Source of the DNA: CALZBJ01 sp945619025
GTDB lineage: Bacteria > Pseudomonadota > Gammaproteobacteria > Cardiobacteriales > Wohlfahrtiimonadaceae
Reading direction: 5' to 3'
NCBI GenBank assembly: GCA_945619025.1
Contig: CALZBJ010000009.1
Coordinates: forward strand, 1-64,000
Length of the DNA stretch: 64,000 bases
Part shown: in pieces, positions 53,259 through 61,381 of the stretch
Numbering within the stretch: position 1 is the first letter of the stretch
How the letters are laid out: the number at the start of each line of letters is the position of its first letter
Notes under the pieces: generated by a model
What the model saw: the letters and a program-made list of their open reading frames with translations, nothing else
What the model was told of the DNA's origin: nothing
The model's database searches: none
Position numbers and translations under genes: made by a program

Positions 53259-54089
53259 ATGTGGCGCAAATTGAGCGTACTTTTGGTGGGATCTGTGTTG
53301 GCAGGTTGCGTGACAACGGATGGCGCGTCTGAACGAGAAACGAAAGCCAGTAAAGTGCAAATAGATGATGCGAAAGCGCTAGAAGCGGCAGCGAAAGCCC
53401 ATCTTGAATCGTGGCAATTTTTAGGTGAAAAGCCAAGTTTTTGGCGCGGAACTCTATCCGGGCGGTCCTTTAATCTTCAAGCTGTTGGCGTGAGTGAGAG
53501 CCGCAGCGTTAATTGGAAGATCCGCACAGAAGGCGAGCGCAAAATCTTCACCACAGCGCGGGGCGATTTAACACTCACCTTTACAAAAGGCGCGTGTGAG
53601 GCGGAAGGGCAGCAATATCCCTATACGGCGGTGATTGAAACCCGTCAATTAACTCATAAAGGGTGCGCAATAGATCTCAGTAGTGGGGCCGCGCCCGAAG
53701 CGGTGAAAACACCGGGAGCGGATTTAGCCATTGGCTCGATTGATCACAGTACACCGATCGATCCGGTTCAAAAAGCGAAAGCGAGTGCGAAGGCTGCAGC
53801 GCCAACTTCCATCGATGCCACCAATATGAATTGGCAATTTTCCGGTGAAGGGCGTGAGGCATGGAGTGCGACCATTCGTGGGCGTCAGTTCCAATTTAGC
53901 AGTATGGCCGCATCAGAGAGTCGCCGAATGGGGTGGAGCGTTGAGGGCGGAAATCGTCTGCGCGCATCAACGGGGGATGTGGTGATTGATCTCACTAAAA
54001 CCCGCTGCAGTGCCAATGGCGAGAGCTATCCCTATACGGTGGTGCTCAGCATGAATGGATCACGTTATCAAGGATGTGGGAAACAGTAA
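53259..54089 (+). CDS. Lipoprotein with two tandem COG3650-like domains
   Basis: Function unknown. The 276-residue product has a lipoprotein signal with the lipobox LAGC (Cys16), so it is probably anchored in the envelope. Two homologous domains follow, about 50-135 and 192-275. Each runs from W-x-F-x-GE through FxL/FxF strands, an SESR motif and a TRG/STG-D strand to a Cys, a YPYT motif and a final Cys, so one disulfide per domain is likely. The repeats share the pattern of COG3650-type envelope domains, which is a weak assignment. A strong AGGAG precedes the ATG; it is coupled to trmL by TAATG. Confidence 0.75.
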   Translation: MWRKLSVLLVGSVLAGCVTTDGASERETKASKVQIDDAKALEAAAKAHLESWQFLGEKPSFWRGTLSGRSFNLQAVGVSESRSVNWKIRTEGERKIFTTARGDLTLTFTKGACEAEGQQYPYTAVIETRQLTHKGCAIDLSSGAAPEAVKTPGADLAIGSIDHSTPIDPVQKAKASAKAAAPTSIDATNMNWQFSGEGREAWSATIRGRQFQFSSMAASESRRMGWSVEGGNRLRASTGDVVIDLTKTRCSANGESYPYTVVLSMNGSRYQGCGKQ

Positions 54090-54562
54090 TGAACCGATTA
54101 TCAATTATTTTATACGAGCCAGAAATTCCGCCCAATACCGGGAATATTATTCGTCTTTGCGCTAATACCGGGGCCAAACTACATCTCATTAAGCCGCTTG
54201 GATTTAAGCTTGAAGATAAGATGCTTAAACGGGCAGGACTCGATTATCGAGAGTGGATGGATCTACAGGTGTGGGATTCGCTCGATGAGTGTTTGCAAGC
54301 AATTGAGCCCACGACCATCTATGCAATGACGACGAAAGGCAGTCGTAACTTTTTTGAAGCAAATTTCAAAGATGGCGATGCGCTGCTTTATGGACCTGAA
54401 ACCCGCGGGCTCCCCGCCGATGTTTTAGAACGATTTAGCGGTGAAATGCGGTTACGCCTGCCGATGGCCAATAACGAAGGGCGAAGCCTCAATCTTTCCA
54501 ATACCGTTGCCATTGGGATTTACGAGGTCTGGCGTCAAATGGGGTTTGACGAGATGCTTTAA
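54089..54562 (+). CDS. trmL: tRNA (cytidine/uridine-2'-O-)-methyltransferase TrmL
   Basis: SPOUT-class enzyme that 2'-O-methylates the wobble base 34 of tRNA-Leu isoacceptors. I start at the ATG overlapping the lipoprotein stop (TAATG), which gives MNRLSIILYEPEIPPNTGN and 157 residues, the E. coli length; an upstream ATG at 54074 is rejected. The knot-forming motifs are GPETRGLP and MRLPM-like LRLPMANNEGRSLNLSN. A terminator follows. Confidence 0.95.
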   Translation: MNRLSIILYEPEIPPNTGNIIRLCANTGAKLHLIKPLGFKLEDKMLKRAGLDYREWMDLQVWDSLDECLQAIEPTTIYAMTTKGSRNFFEANFKDGDALLYGPETRGLPADVLERFSGEMRLRLPMANNEGRSLNLSNTVAIGIYEVWRQMGFDEML

Positions 54563-54565
54563 ACG

Positions 54566-54626
54566 AAAAGCCTTCACGATTGTTGGGAAATTTAATGTAA
54601 CCCAGTTCAATCATGAAGGCTTTTTT
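54566..54626. terminator. Bidirectional terminator trmL/rnfH
   Basis: AAAAGCCTTCA with GATTG (54566-54582) pairs with CAATC and TGAAGGCTTTT (54608-54624), with one mismatch and inner GGG-CCC pairing. A T run follows on the plus strand. Confidence 0.8.
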
Positions 54627-54639
54627 ATAGCTTACAGAC

Positions 54640-54963
54640 TTATTTTAGTTCTGTCACTTGCGTTGAGCGAATGCCGGTAGGATTGCGTTGCGCGCGAATT
54701 TTTCGGGCTTGCTTAGGATCGATCTCCAGCGGGCGATAGACTTCAATGCGATCGCCATCTTGCAATTCATAATCATCATTAACGACCTGATTGAAAACGC
54801 CATAGATGGGGTTTTCAATCTTCATCTTTGCTTGACGATCGAGGCGAAAAAAGGGAATCGCTTCTTTTAGGGTGATCCCTTGCTGAAATTGCTGAATCTC
54901 GCACTGCTGCTCATATTTGAGCGCGAGCGCATATTCCACATTGATGGTGTCGATCTTAGCCAT
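54640..54963 (-). CDS. rnfH: RnfH family protein (RatB)
   Basis: Small ubiquitin-fold (beta-grasp) protein of unclear function, 107 residues. INVEYALALKYEQQ, the GVFNQVV segment and the DGDRIEVYRPLEIDPKQARKIRA block are diagnostic. Its start overlaps the 3' end of ratA by eight bases, the same pairing as in E. coli (ratA-ratB). It is the last gene of the ackA-pta-ratA-rnfH unit, although smpB is not next to it here. Confidence 0.92.
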   Translation of the reverse strand: MAKIDTINVEYALALKYEQQCEIQQFQQGITLKEAIPFFRLDRQAKMKIENPIYGVFNQVVNDDYELQDGDRIEVYRPLEIDPKQARKIRAQRNPTGIRSTQVTELK

Positions 54964-55387
54964 AAATCACCTTTGCGCGTTCACTAAAGGCGACGATCAT
55001 TGACGAGGCAATGCTCTCAAAAATCGGCGTCAAAACGAGCTTTGCTGGGCCAAAGGCGAAATCAAAATCGATATTACAGAAGATCTCAGAGCCTCCTTCG
55101 GGGCGATCTTTAAACTCCCAAATGCCGCGGAGATGTTTAAAGGGGCCTTTGACAAGCGCCATCTCAATCCGCTCTCCGGGGATCAATTGGTTTTTGGTGG
55201 TGAACCACTTATTTAAAGGGCCTTTCGCCATTAAAATTGAGGCCTGCATCATGCGTTCGGTCTCAATTTCAACACGGCTATTTCTGCACCAAGGCAGAAA
55301 TTTAGGGTAGCTCGCCACATCATTGACGAGCTGGTACATCTGGTCCGCACTATAAGGTTCGATTTTATTTCGACGAATTACAGGCAC
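54956..55387 (-). CDS. ratA: RatA-type START/SRPBCC domain protein
   Basis: A 143-residue protein of the Coq10/RatA polyketide cyclase family. It has been described both as a ribosome-association toxin and as a ubiquinone-binding protein related to yeast Coq10. The YQLVNDVASYPKFLPWC motif and LRGIWEF strand are typical. It lies 14 bases after pta and overlaps rnfH. No matching antitoxin is evident beyond rnfH, so a toxin role is not supported by context alone. Confidence 0.92.
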   Translation of the reverse strand: MPVIRRNKIEPYSADQMYQLVNDVASYPKFLPWCRNSRVEIETERMMQASILMAKGPLNKWFTTKNQLIPGERIEMALVKGPFKHLRGIWEFKDRPEGGSEIFCNIDFDFAFGPAKLVLTPIFESIASSMIVAFSERAKVIYG

Positions 55388-55401
55388 AACAATCCTTTGT
55401 G

Positions 55402-57087
55402 TTAATTTTCTGTAGCGTGGGCTATCGCTTGGATAGCAGTGATCGCAATAGTATACACGATATCGTCCACTAACGCACCACGGGAGAGGTCGTTCACAGG
55501 TTTGGCAAGGCCTTGTAACATCGGGCCAATGCTCACTACATTCGCACTTCGCTGCACCGCTTTATAGGTGGTATTTCCGGTATTTAAATCGGGGAAAATA
55601 AAGACGGTCGCCTCGCCTGCCACAGGACTGTTGGGCGCTTTTTGCTTACCAACGGATGGCACGCACGCCGCATCAAATTGTAGGGGGCCATCAATGGCAA
55701 AGTGAGGCGCTTTCGCTTTCGCAAGTTCAGTCGCTTCAGCTACGGCTTCCACCGCAGGACCTGCGCCAGATACGCCCGTTGAATAGGAGATGAGGGCGAC
55801 TTTAGGGTCAATTCCAAAGGCTTTTGCGGAGTCTGCAGATTGAACGGCAATGTCGGCAAGCTGATGAGGCGTTGGTGTTGGGTTAACGGCACAATCCCCA
55901 TAAACGTGTACTTGATCGGGCATCAACATAAAAAAGATGCTCGAGACAATGCTTGAATGTTTATCGGTACCAATGAGCTGTAGAGCAGGGCGAATGGTGT
56001 CGGCGGTGGTGTGTACAGCGCCTGATACAAGGCCATCCACATCGCCTTCGGCAAGCATCATCGTGCCAACAACCACAGAATCCTTAAGCGCTTCGCGCGC
56101 GGAAGCTTCGGTAGCGCCTTTGTGCTCACGTCGTTTAACAAACCCTGTGACATATTTTTCAGCTACCTCAGTAGGGTCAATAATCTCAATCCCGGTTTCA
56201 GGTAGGGTAAGTCCTTCTTTTTCTGCAACGGCTAAAATGGCTGATTTATTCCCGAGAAGGACGCAGTTTGCAATGTGTCGTTCGGCGCAAATAATGGCCG
56301 CTTTTAACGTACGTGGTTCATCGCCTTCCGGTAATACAATGCGTTTATTGCCTTCACGTGCCTTTTTAATTAAGCCATAGCGAAATGCCGAGGGCGGTAA
56401 TCGGTCGGAACGCTCTTCTTGCGCTCGCTCGATCAGTGAAATTAAGCTCATATGGTTTGCGATATGAGTATAGATCGCTTCACGATTTTCAAGTGTGTTA
56501 TCTTCCGGAATCATGCCAAGACATTCGAGCGCTTTACCTTCTACGGTCATGCACGCATCGGTGATCGCGGTTGGATTTAAGGTGTCGGTTAGGCGGTTTA
56601 ATAAATAGCCTGCAAACCAGGTGCAAGAACGCTGGTAGAGTCGTCCGTAAAGATCGAGATAGTGGGCAATATTGGTAGGGGTATCATTTCCGGCATTGCC
56701 TGCAAAGATAATCCCTGAGCAGAGTGTGCGTGAGATATCGATATTGAGCGCATTCATAAAAGGGTTGTCCGCACTTGGAATCAGCCCTTCAATAACGACA
56801 ATATCCACATCACGGCTCGCTTCATCAACTTTTCCGACCACTTCTTCAAGAATGTCGTCGTAGCGATTATTGTTGATTAATGTGGTGACATGATGGGTTG
56901 AAATGGGGTGCGGTGCCGTGCGATCAAAATGCGTTTTAACGGCTAAGATTGTCGCATCATCGCCTTGGCTAATGGGTTTTACAAAACCGACTTTAAGGCC
57001 TTGTTGTTTGAGTGATTCAATGACGGCAAGTGAGATGGAGGTCAGGCTTTGAATGGCGCCGACCGGCGAAATCATAATTGTCTTCAT
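55402..57087 (-). CDS. pta: Phosphate acetyltransferase, short form
   Basis: Interconverts acetyl-CoA and acetyl phosphate. The 561-residue protein has an N-terminal BioD-like domain (about 1-210, TIMISPVGAIQSLTSISLAV) and the catalytic PTA domain (about 236-561, RIVLPEGDEPRTLKAA, VSGAVHTTADTIRPALQ, LNTGNTTYKAVQRS). E. coli Pta is 714 residues; the difference of about 150 falls between the two domains, where the regulatory DRTGG domain normally lies. It follows ackA by three bases on the minus strand. Confidence 0.92.
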   Translation of the reverse strand: MKTIMISPVGAIQSLTSISLAVIESLKQQGLKVGFVKPISQGDDATILAVKTHFDRTAPHPISTHHVTTLINNNRYDDILEEVVGKVDEASRDVDIVVIEGLIPSADNPFMNALNIDISRTLCSGIIFAGNAGNDTPTNIAHYLDLYGRLYQRSCTWFAGYLLNRLTDTLNPTAITDACMTVEGKALECLGMIPEDNTLENREAIYTHIANHMSLISLIERAQEERSDRLPPSAFRYGLIKKAREGNKRIVLPEGDEPRTLKAAIICAERHIANCVLLGNKSAILAVAEKEGLTLPETGIEIIDPTEVAEKYVTGFVKRREHKGATEASAREALKDSVVVGTMMLAEGDVDGLVSGAVHTTADTIRPALQLIGTDKHSSIVSSIFFMLMPDQVHVYGDCAVNPTPTPHQLADIAVQSADSAKAFGIDPKVALISYSTGVSGAGPAVEAVAEATELAKAKAPHFAIDGPLQFDAACVPSVGKQKAPNSPVAGEATVFIFPDLNTGNTTYKAVQRSANVVSIGPMLQGLAKPVNDLSRGALVDDIVYTIAITAIQAIAHATEN

Positions 57088-57090
57088 AGG

Positions 57091-58299
57091 TTAAGCTTCC
57101 TTGAGTTCCGCATTTTGTAAAATATCGAGCGTATCGCGAGCGATCATGCCCTCTTCATCGGTACAGACCACTAAAATATCCCCAAAGACGGGGCTCGTGG
57201 CGATGGTTCCTTCATAGCCACCAAAACAGCGTAAATTCTCCTCCTCATTGAGCTCGTAGCGCATAAAGGCAAGCGAATCGATCACCTGTTTACGCACATA
57301 GCTTGAGTTTTCCCCAATACCGCCGGTAAAGACGAGCGCGTCGAGCCGTTCAAGAGGCACAAGATAGGCGGCAATCTGTTTTGCAATCCGGTATGAGAAA
57401 ATTTCAAGTGCAAGCGCGGCTTGACGATGCCCTTTTTGTGCGTGTTCTTGCAGTTGGCGACAGTCGTTTGAAAGCTCCGAAAGGCCAAGTAATCCACTCT
57501 CTTTATTTAGAAATTGGTCAATCTCGTCGATGCTGTAGTTGAGGTTTTTCTCAAGATACTTAAAGAGCCCCGGGTCGATCGATCCTGAGCGCGTTCCCAT
57601 CACTAACCCTTCAAGGGGGGTAAGACCCATGCTGGTATCGACGGATTTGCCATCTTTAACGGCGGCAATGGAGGCACCATTTCCAAGGTGCGCGCTAATA
57701 ATATTGAGCGCGTCCATTGGCTTATCGAGACGAATCGCCGCTTGCTCAGTGATAAAACGGTGGCTTGTGCCGTGAAAACCGTAACGGCGAACATTATATT
57801 TGCGATAGATCTCCATCGGTAGTCCGTAGAGATAGGCTTTTTCCGGCATGGTTTGATGGAATGCGGTATCGAAAACGGCGACGTGAGGATGGTTGGGTAA
57901 GACCTCCATCGCGGCTTTAATACCGATTAAGTTCGCAGGGTTATGAAGGGGGGCAAGGGGGTTGCAACGCTCGATCGCATCTAAGGTTGCTTGGTCGATT
58001 AAAACAGAGGATTTGAAATATTCCGCTCCGTGGACAACGCGGTGGCCGACCGCATCGATTTTTCCAGAGAGCCCAAACTCTTGCAAGTATGTAAACATTT
58101 TCTTTGCCGCGCCGAAGTGATCGACTTCAACGAGGGATTCTTCAAACTTTTCGCCATGATATTTTACGACGATCTTAGCGTAGTCAGATCCTAATGGTTC
58201 AGCGACGCCCTCTAAAATAGTCTCATTAGTTGAGGCTTTGATTAGGGCAAACTTTAGAGAAGAGCTGCCGCAATTGATCACCAGTGAATGCATAATCAC
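57091..58299 (-). CDS. ackA: Acetate kinase
   Basis: Makes ATP from acetyl phosphate and ADP in overflow metabolism, with Pta. The 402-residue protein (E. coli 400) contains the VINCGSSSLKFAL N-terminal phosphate site, GHRVVHG, the DTAFHQTMPE segment, RRYGFHGTSH and FTGGIGEN. Start at ATG 58299 (MIMHS) or six bases downstream (MHSLV). AGGAG lies upstream. It leads an ackA-pta-ratA-rnfH operon. Two near-identical palindromes lie upstream. Confidence 0.96.
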   Translation of the reverse strand: MIMHSLVINCGSSSLKFALIKASTNETILEGVAEPLGSDYAKIVVKYHGEKFEESLVEVDHFGAAKKMFTYLQEFGLSGKIDAVGHRVVHGAEYFKSSVLIDQATLDAIERCNPLAPLHNPANLIGIKAAMEVLPNHPHVAVFDTAFHQTMPEKAYLYGLPMEIYRKYNVRRYGFHGTSHRFITEQAAIRLDKPMDALNIISAHLGNGASIAAVKDGKSVDTSMGLTPLEGLVMGTRSGSIDPGLFKYLEKNLNYSIDEIDQFLNKESGLLGLSELSNDCRQLQEHAQKGHRQAALALEIFSYRIAKQIAAYLVPLERLDALVFTGGIGENSSYVRKQVIDSLAFMRYELNEEENLRCFGGYEGTIATSPVFGDILVVCTDEEGMIARDTLDILQNAELKEA

Positions 58300-58355
58300 T
58301 CCTATTTGTCATTGTTTTTGGTTGAGTGCTCGGTTCTGCTTGCTGCAGAGTTTCA

Positions 58356-58367
58356 TAGGCATACCTA
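58356..58367. promoter_or_regulatory. Palindrome A upstream of ackA
   Basis: TAGGCATACCTA, a near-perfect 12-base palindrome (one mismatch) 57 bases before the ackA ATG. Its half-site TAGGC recurs in palindrome B at 58425. Confidence 0.35.
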
Positions 58368-58424
58368 ATATAAAATTATTAAAGGATATTGCGTATAAAA
58401 GCAAGAGTTGTGCTTGATCTATGT

Positions 58425-58436
58425 TAGGCGAGCCTA
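58425..58436. promoter_or_regulatory. Palindrome B upstream of ackA
   Basis: TAGGCGAGCCTA, a perfect 5-bp inverted repeat with a 2-base centre, 69 bases from palindrome A. Together they flank the AT-rich stretch where the ackA promoter should be. Confidence 0.35.
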
Positions 58437-58437
58437 G

Positions 58438-58463
58438 CAAAAAGGGCATCAAACGATGCCCTT
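58438..58463 (-). terminator. Terminator of the LysM gene
   Basis: AAGGGCATC (58442-58450) and GATGCCCTT (58455-58463) form a perfect 9-bp stem with a 4-base loop. On the minus strand TTT and GC follow. It lies 34 bases after the LysM gene stop. Confidence 0.8.
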
Positions 58464-58496
58464 GTGCGATTTTTAGACGATTCCGAGAACCATCAA

Positions 58497-59564
58497 TTAT
58501 TTTGCGTATTTTCCAGAAAATGGAGTGACCGCCATGTTGCCAAGTTTGATGCGATCTTTTGCATCCATCACTAATCCAAGGCTGGTTTGGTCAAATACTT
58601 CATAGATCATAATGGTGCCGAGCGCTTCTGACGGAAGTTTTACTTTTTCACCAGTGTGCGGATCGTTTACATATTTCTCATCACTTTGTACAAGAAGGGT
58701 GTGTCCGCGCTCAAGACCTGCATCCATACCGCGATCTAATACTACAGTGTAGCGTTTGCTTGCGTTTTGGAATGCGTTTGGAAGATTGATGATTTCAGCC
58801 GCAACACCGTGAGGTGCAGGTTTTGGCTCAAAGAAGAAATCAACGCCCGCAGCAGGTTTTTCAACTAACCAGTTACCTGGGTTAATGCCACGACGATTAA
58901 GTGATTTAACAATCCCTGTTGAGGTCTCGCCCGATGGATCGATACGCTCGATCACAACTTCTCCCACTTTAATAATCTCTGTGCCAAGCTCAACAGTACG
59001 GCTTTTTCCTTTACGGTTTTGTGCGCCACGTGTTGCTTTATGGGTTTCGCCGCGTTCGTATACATCGTAGGTTACGCCCGTTTTAAGCGGTTTATTGATA
59101 TAAACCCGTTGGTTTTGAAGCGCGATTAAACGATTGTTTTCAGCAGCGATGATATAAGGAAGTGCTTTTACTTCCGCATCGGTTACTACTTTAAGGTGCA
59201 ATAAAGATGATTTAATTTTGTTGTAGCTCACCACAGGAATGCCTAAATCGATCGGCACTTCTTTCATTTCAGGGGTGAGTTTTACATGACGCATACCGCC
59301 TTTTGAGCGAGTGATCGAGAGGCGGCCATTTTGGAATGAAATCACATCGCCAGGGTAGATCAGATGAGGGTTTTTAATCTGTGGGTTACTTCTCCAAATT
59401 TCACCCCAGCGCCATGGTTCGTTAAGGTACATCCCGGAAATATCCCAAAGAGTATCGCCTTTTACAACCGTATAGGTGGTCGGCGCGTTGGACTTAATGG
59501 TTAATGCTGATGCAAAGGAAGATAGCAAAAGCACTAACGAAATAAAAAGAACTCGAATATTCAT
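58497..59564 (-). CDS. LysM domain envelope protein
   Basis: Secreted peptidoglycan-binding protein of unknown exact role, 355 residues from the ATG at 59564. A TTG two codons upstream has a better-spaced AAGGA and is an alternative. The signal peptide ends near residue 20 (FASA). A single LysM domain follows (about 30-80, TYTVVKGDTLWDISG and NPHLIYPGDVI). The remaining 270 residues contain beta-rich segments and no visible catalytic motif. Similar LysM proteins lie next to def-fmt in other gammaproteobacteria, as here, where it is divergent from def. Confidence 0.88.
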   Translation of the reverse strand: MNIRVLFISLVLLLSSFASALTIKSNAPTTYTVVKGDTLWDISGMYLNEPWRWGEIWRSNPQIKNPHLIYPGDVISFQNGRLSITRSKGGMRHVKLTPEMKEVPIDLGIPVVSYNKIKSSLLHLKVVTDAEVKALPYIIAAENNRLIALQNQRVYINKPLKTGVTYDVYERGETHKATRGAQNRKGKSRTVELGTEIIKVGEVVIERIDPSGETSTGIVKSLNRRGINPGNWLVEKPAAGVDFFFEPKPAPHGVAAEIINLPNAFQNASKRYTVVLDRGMDAGLERGHTLLVQSDEKYVNDPHTGEKVKLPSEALGTIMIYEVFDQTSLGLVMDAKDRIKLGNMAVTPFSGKYAK

Positions 59565-59744
59565 AGCCAAAATTTATTCCTTAGTTGCACTCTTAAAATT
59601 GTTGTAAGATATCATAAATGTAAGTGTATTTATACTACATAGAGAGCAAAGAATCTCATTTTTAGTATAAAATAGAGGAGGTTTTTGCACTAAATCATTT
59701 TTTAGTGCCCCAGATCAGTTTTTTTAATGGAATTAAGTTTAAAT

Positions 59745-60278
59745 ATGTCAAAATTAACAGTTATTACTGTACCACATCAGACACTTAGAGAAGTAGCACA
59801 GCCGGTGACGGAATTTAACGATGAGTTAAAAACCTTTGCAGACAACATGTTAGAAACGATGTATGCGGAAAAAGGCATCGGCTTAGCGGCAAACCAAGTC
59901 AATGAGCTTCGTCGCGTGATTGTAGTCGATGTTTCTGAAGAGCGCAATGAGCCGATCGTCTTTGTGAACCCCGAGATTATTGAAGCAACCGATGAGTCCT
60001 TAGAATGCGAAGAGGGGTGTTTATCCCTTCCAAGCATGTATAGTGGCCCAATTCCCCGCGCGGCGAAAATTAAAGTCCGTGCCCAAGATGTAACCGGCGA
60101 GTACTTTGAGCTCGTAGCGGACGATCTTTTAGCTCGCTGTATTCAGCATGAAATTGATCATCTTGATGGGATTTTATTTATCGATTATCTCTCTCGATTA
60201 AAGCAAGAGCGCGTGCTTAAAAAATTAGCTCGCCACCTGCGTGATCTTGAGAAAGAGAAAGAAGCGGTTAACGCATAA
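59745..60278 (+). CDS. def: Peptide deformylase
   Basis: Metal-dependent enzyme that removes the formyl group from nascent proteins. I start at the ATG at 59745 (MSKLTVITVPHQTLR), giving 177 residues; the earlier in-frame ATG at 59727 has no ribosome site. All three motifs are present: GIGLAANQV, EEGCLS and HEIDH. A TATACT at 59631-59636 may be its -10 box. The partner fmt follows after a 146-base gap that holds a terminator-like hairpin. Confidence 0.97.
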   Translation: MSKLTVITVPHQTLREVAQPVTEFNDELKTFADNMLETMYAEKGIGLAANQVNELRRVIVVDVSEERNEPIVFVNPEIIEATDESLECEEGCLSLPSMYSGPIPRAAKIKVRAQDVTGEYFELVADDLLARCIQHEIDHLDGILFIDYLSRLKQERVLKKLARHLRDLEKEKEAVNA

Positions 60279-60299
60279 TAAGCGCATTGAAATGTGCCT

Positions 60300-60353
60300 A
60301 CGCCAGCGCGAAATCAGAGAAACTGTTCTGATGGGGTCGATGGCGTTTTTAGT
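60300..60353 (+). terminator. Terminator-like hairpin between def and fmt
   Basis: ACGCCA (60300-60305) and TGGCGT (60341-60346) enclose ATCAGA (60313-60318) and TCTGAT (60327-60332), followed by TTTTAGTTTT. It would reduce read-through from def into fmt. Confidence 0.6.
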
Positions 60354-60424
60354 TTTAGAATTTTAGTTTTTCTTTCAAATGGCCTAAATAAGTGCCGGCG
60401 AAAGACTTGTTTGAAAAGGATAGC

Positions 60425-61381
60425 ATGAGTATACGAGTCATTTTTGCGGGAACCCCCGATTTTTCCGTTCCAACGTTAGAAGCGCTAATTAATAGCCCTG
60501 AGATCGAGGTGGTTGCGGTTTACACGCAGCCCGATCGCCCTCGAGGACGCGGGAAAAAAGTTCAGGTAACGCCGATCAAAGCTGTGGCTGAGACTCATAA
60601 TATCCCCGTAGTGCAACCGTTAAACTTCAGAAATGAGGCGGATATTGAAGAATTTAAAACCTTTAATGCCGATTTGATGGTGGTGGTTGCCTATGGAATT
60701 ATCCTGCCGAAAGCCATTTTAGAGGCGCCGAAATATGGCTGTCTTAATATTCATGCGTCACTCCTTCCACGCTGGCGTGGGGCGGCACCGATTCATCGCG
60801 CGATCGAAGCGGGGGATGCGAAAACCGGCGTCGGCATTATGCAGATGGATATCGGTCTTGATACAGGCGATGTGTGGAGCGAAGCGAGCATTGAGATTAC
60901 CGATGAGATGACAACGGGCGCGCTTCACGATGCGCTTAAAGAGATGGGTGCCGAGCTTTTATTAAAGACCCTCCCTGAGGTGATTGAAGGTAAAAAATCG
61001 CCGACACCTCAACCGGAGGAAGGCGTTACCTACGCTGAAAAAATTAGCCGTGAGGAAGCAGAGATTGATTGGACTGAGTCGCGCGAAACGTTATTGCGTA
61101 AAATCCATGCCTTTAATCCGGTTCCCGGAGCATTCACTCACTTAGGAGAATCGCTTGTTAAGGTATTTGATGTGCGATTTGCCGAAAGTGATGATGGAGT
61201 CGATCTCTCAGCGCTTACGTCTGCAGCAGCGGGCACGCTATGTGTCATCAATAAACGTCTTTTTGTTAAAGCGTCTGATGGCGTTTTAGAAATTTTAACC
61301 ATTCAAGCCGCCGGTCGTCGCCGTATGGAAACAGAGCAGTTTCTTCAAGGGAACGATATCGATGGCGAGGTATTTAACTAA
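60425..61381 (+). CDS. fmt: Methionyl-tRNA formyltransferase
   Basis: Formylates initiator Met-tRNA with 10-formyltetrahydrofolate. The ATG at 60425 (MSIRVIFAGTPDF) follows AAGGA by five bases; an 11-codon longer start is rejected. The 318 residues (E. coli 315) carry HASLLPRWRGAAPIHRA, with the catalytic segment, and MQMDIGLDTGD. The C-terminal OB-fold (about 205-318) binds tRNA. It overlaps rsmB by one base (TAATG). Confidence 0.96.
   Translation: MSIRVIFAGTPDFSVPTLEALINSPEIEVVAVYTQPDRPRGRGKKVQVTPIKAVAETHNIPVVQPLNFRNEADIEEFKTFNADLMVVVAYGIILPKAILEAPKYGCLNIHASLLPRWRGAAPIHRAIEAGDAKTGVGIMQMDIGLDTGDVWSEASIEITDEMTTGALHDALKEMGAELLLKTLPEVIEGKKSPTPQPEEGVTYAEKISREEAEIDWTESRETLLRKIHAFNPVPGAFTHLGESLVKVFDVRFAESDDGVDLSALTSAAAGTLCVINKRLFVKASDGVLEILTIQAAGRRRMETEQFLQGNDIDGEVFN

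Noticed and set aside
54640..55387. A toxin-antitoxin module formed by ratA and rnfH.
   Set aside because: The families are conserved housekeeping genes in one metabolic operon; nothing in the context shows toxin-antitoxin behaviour.
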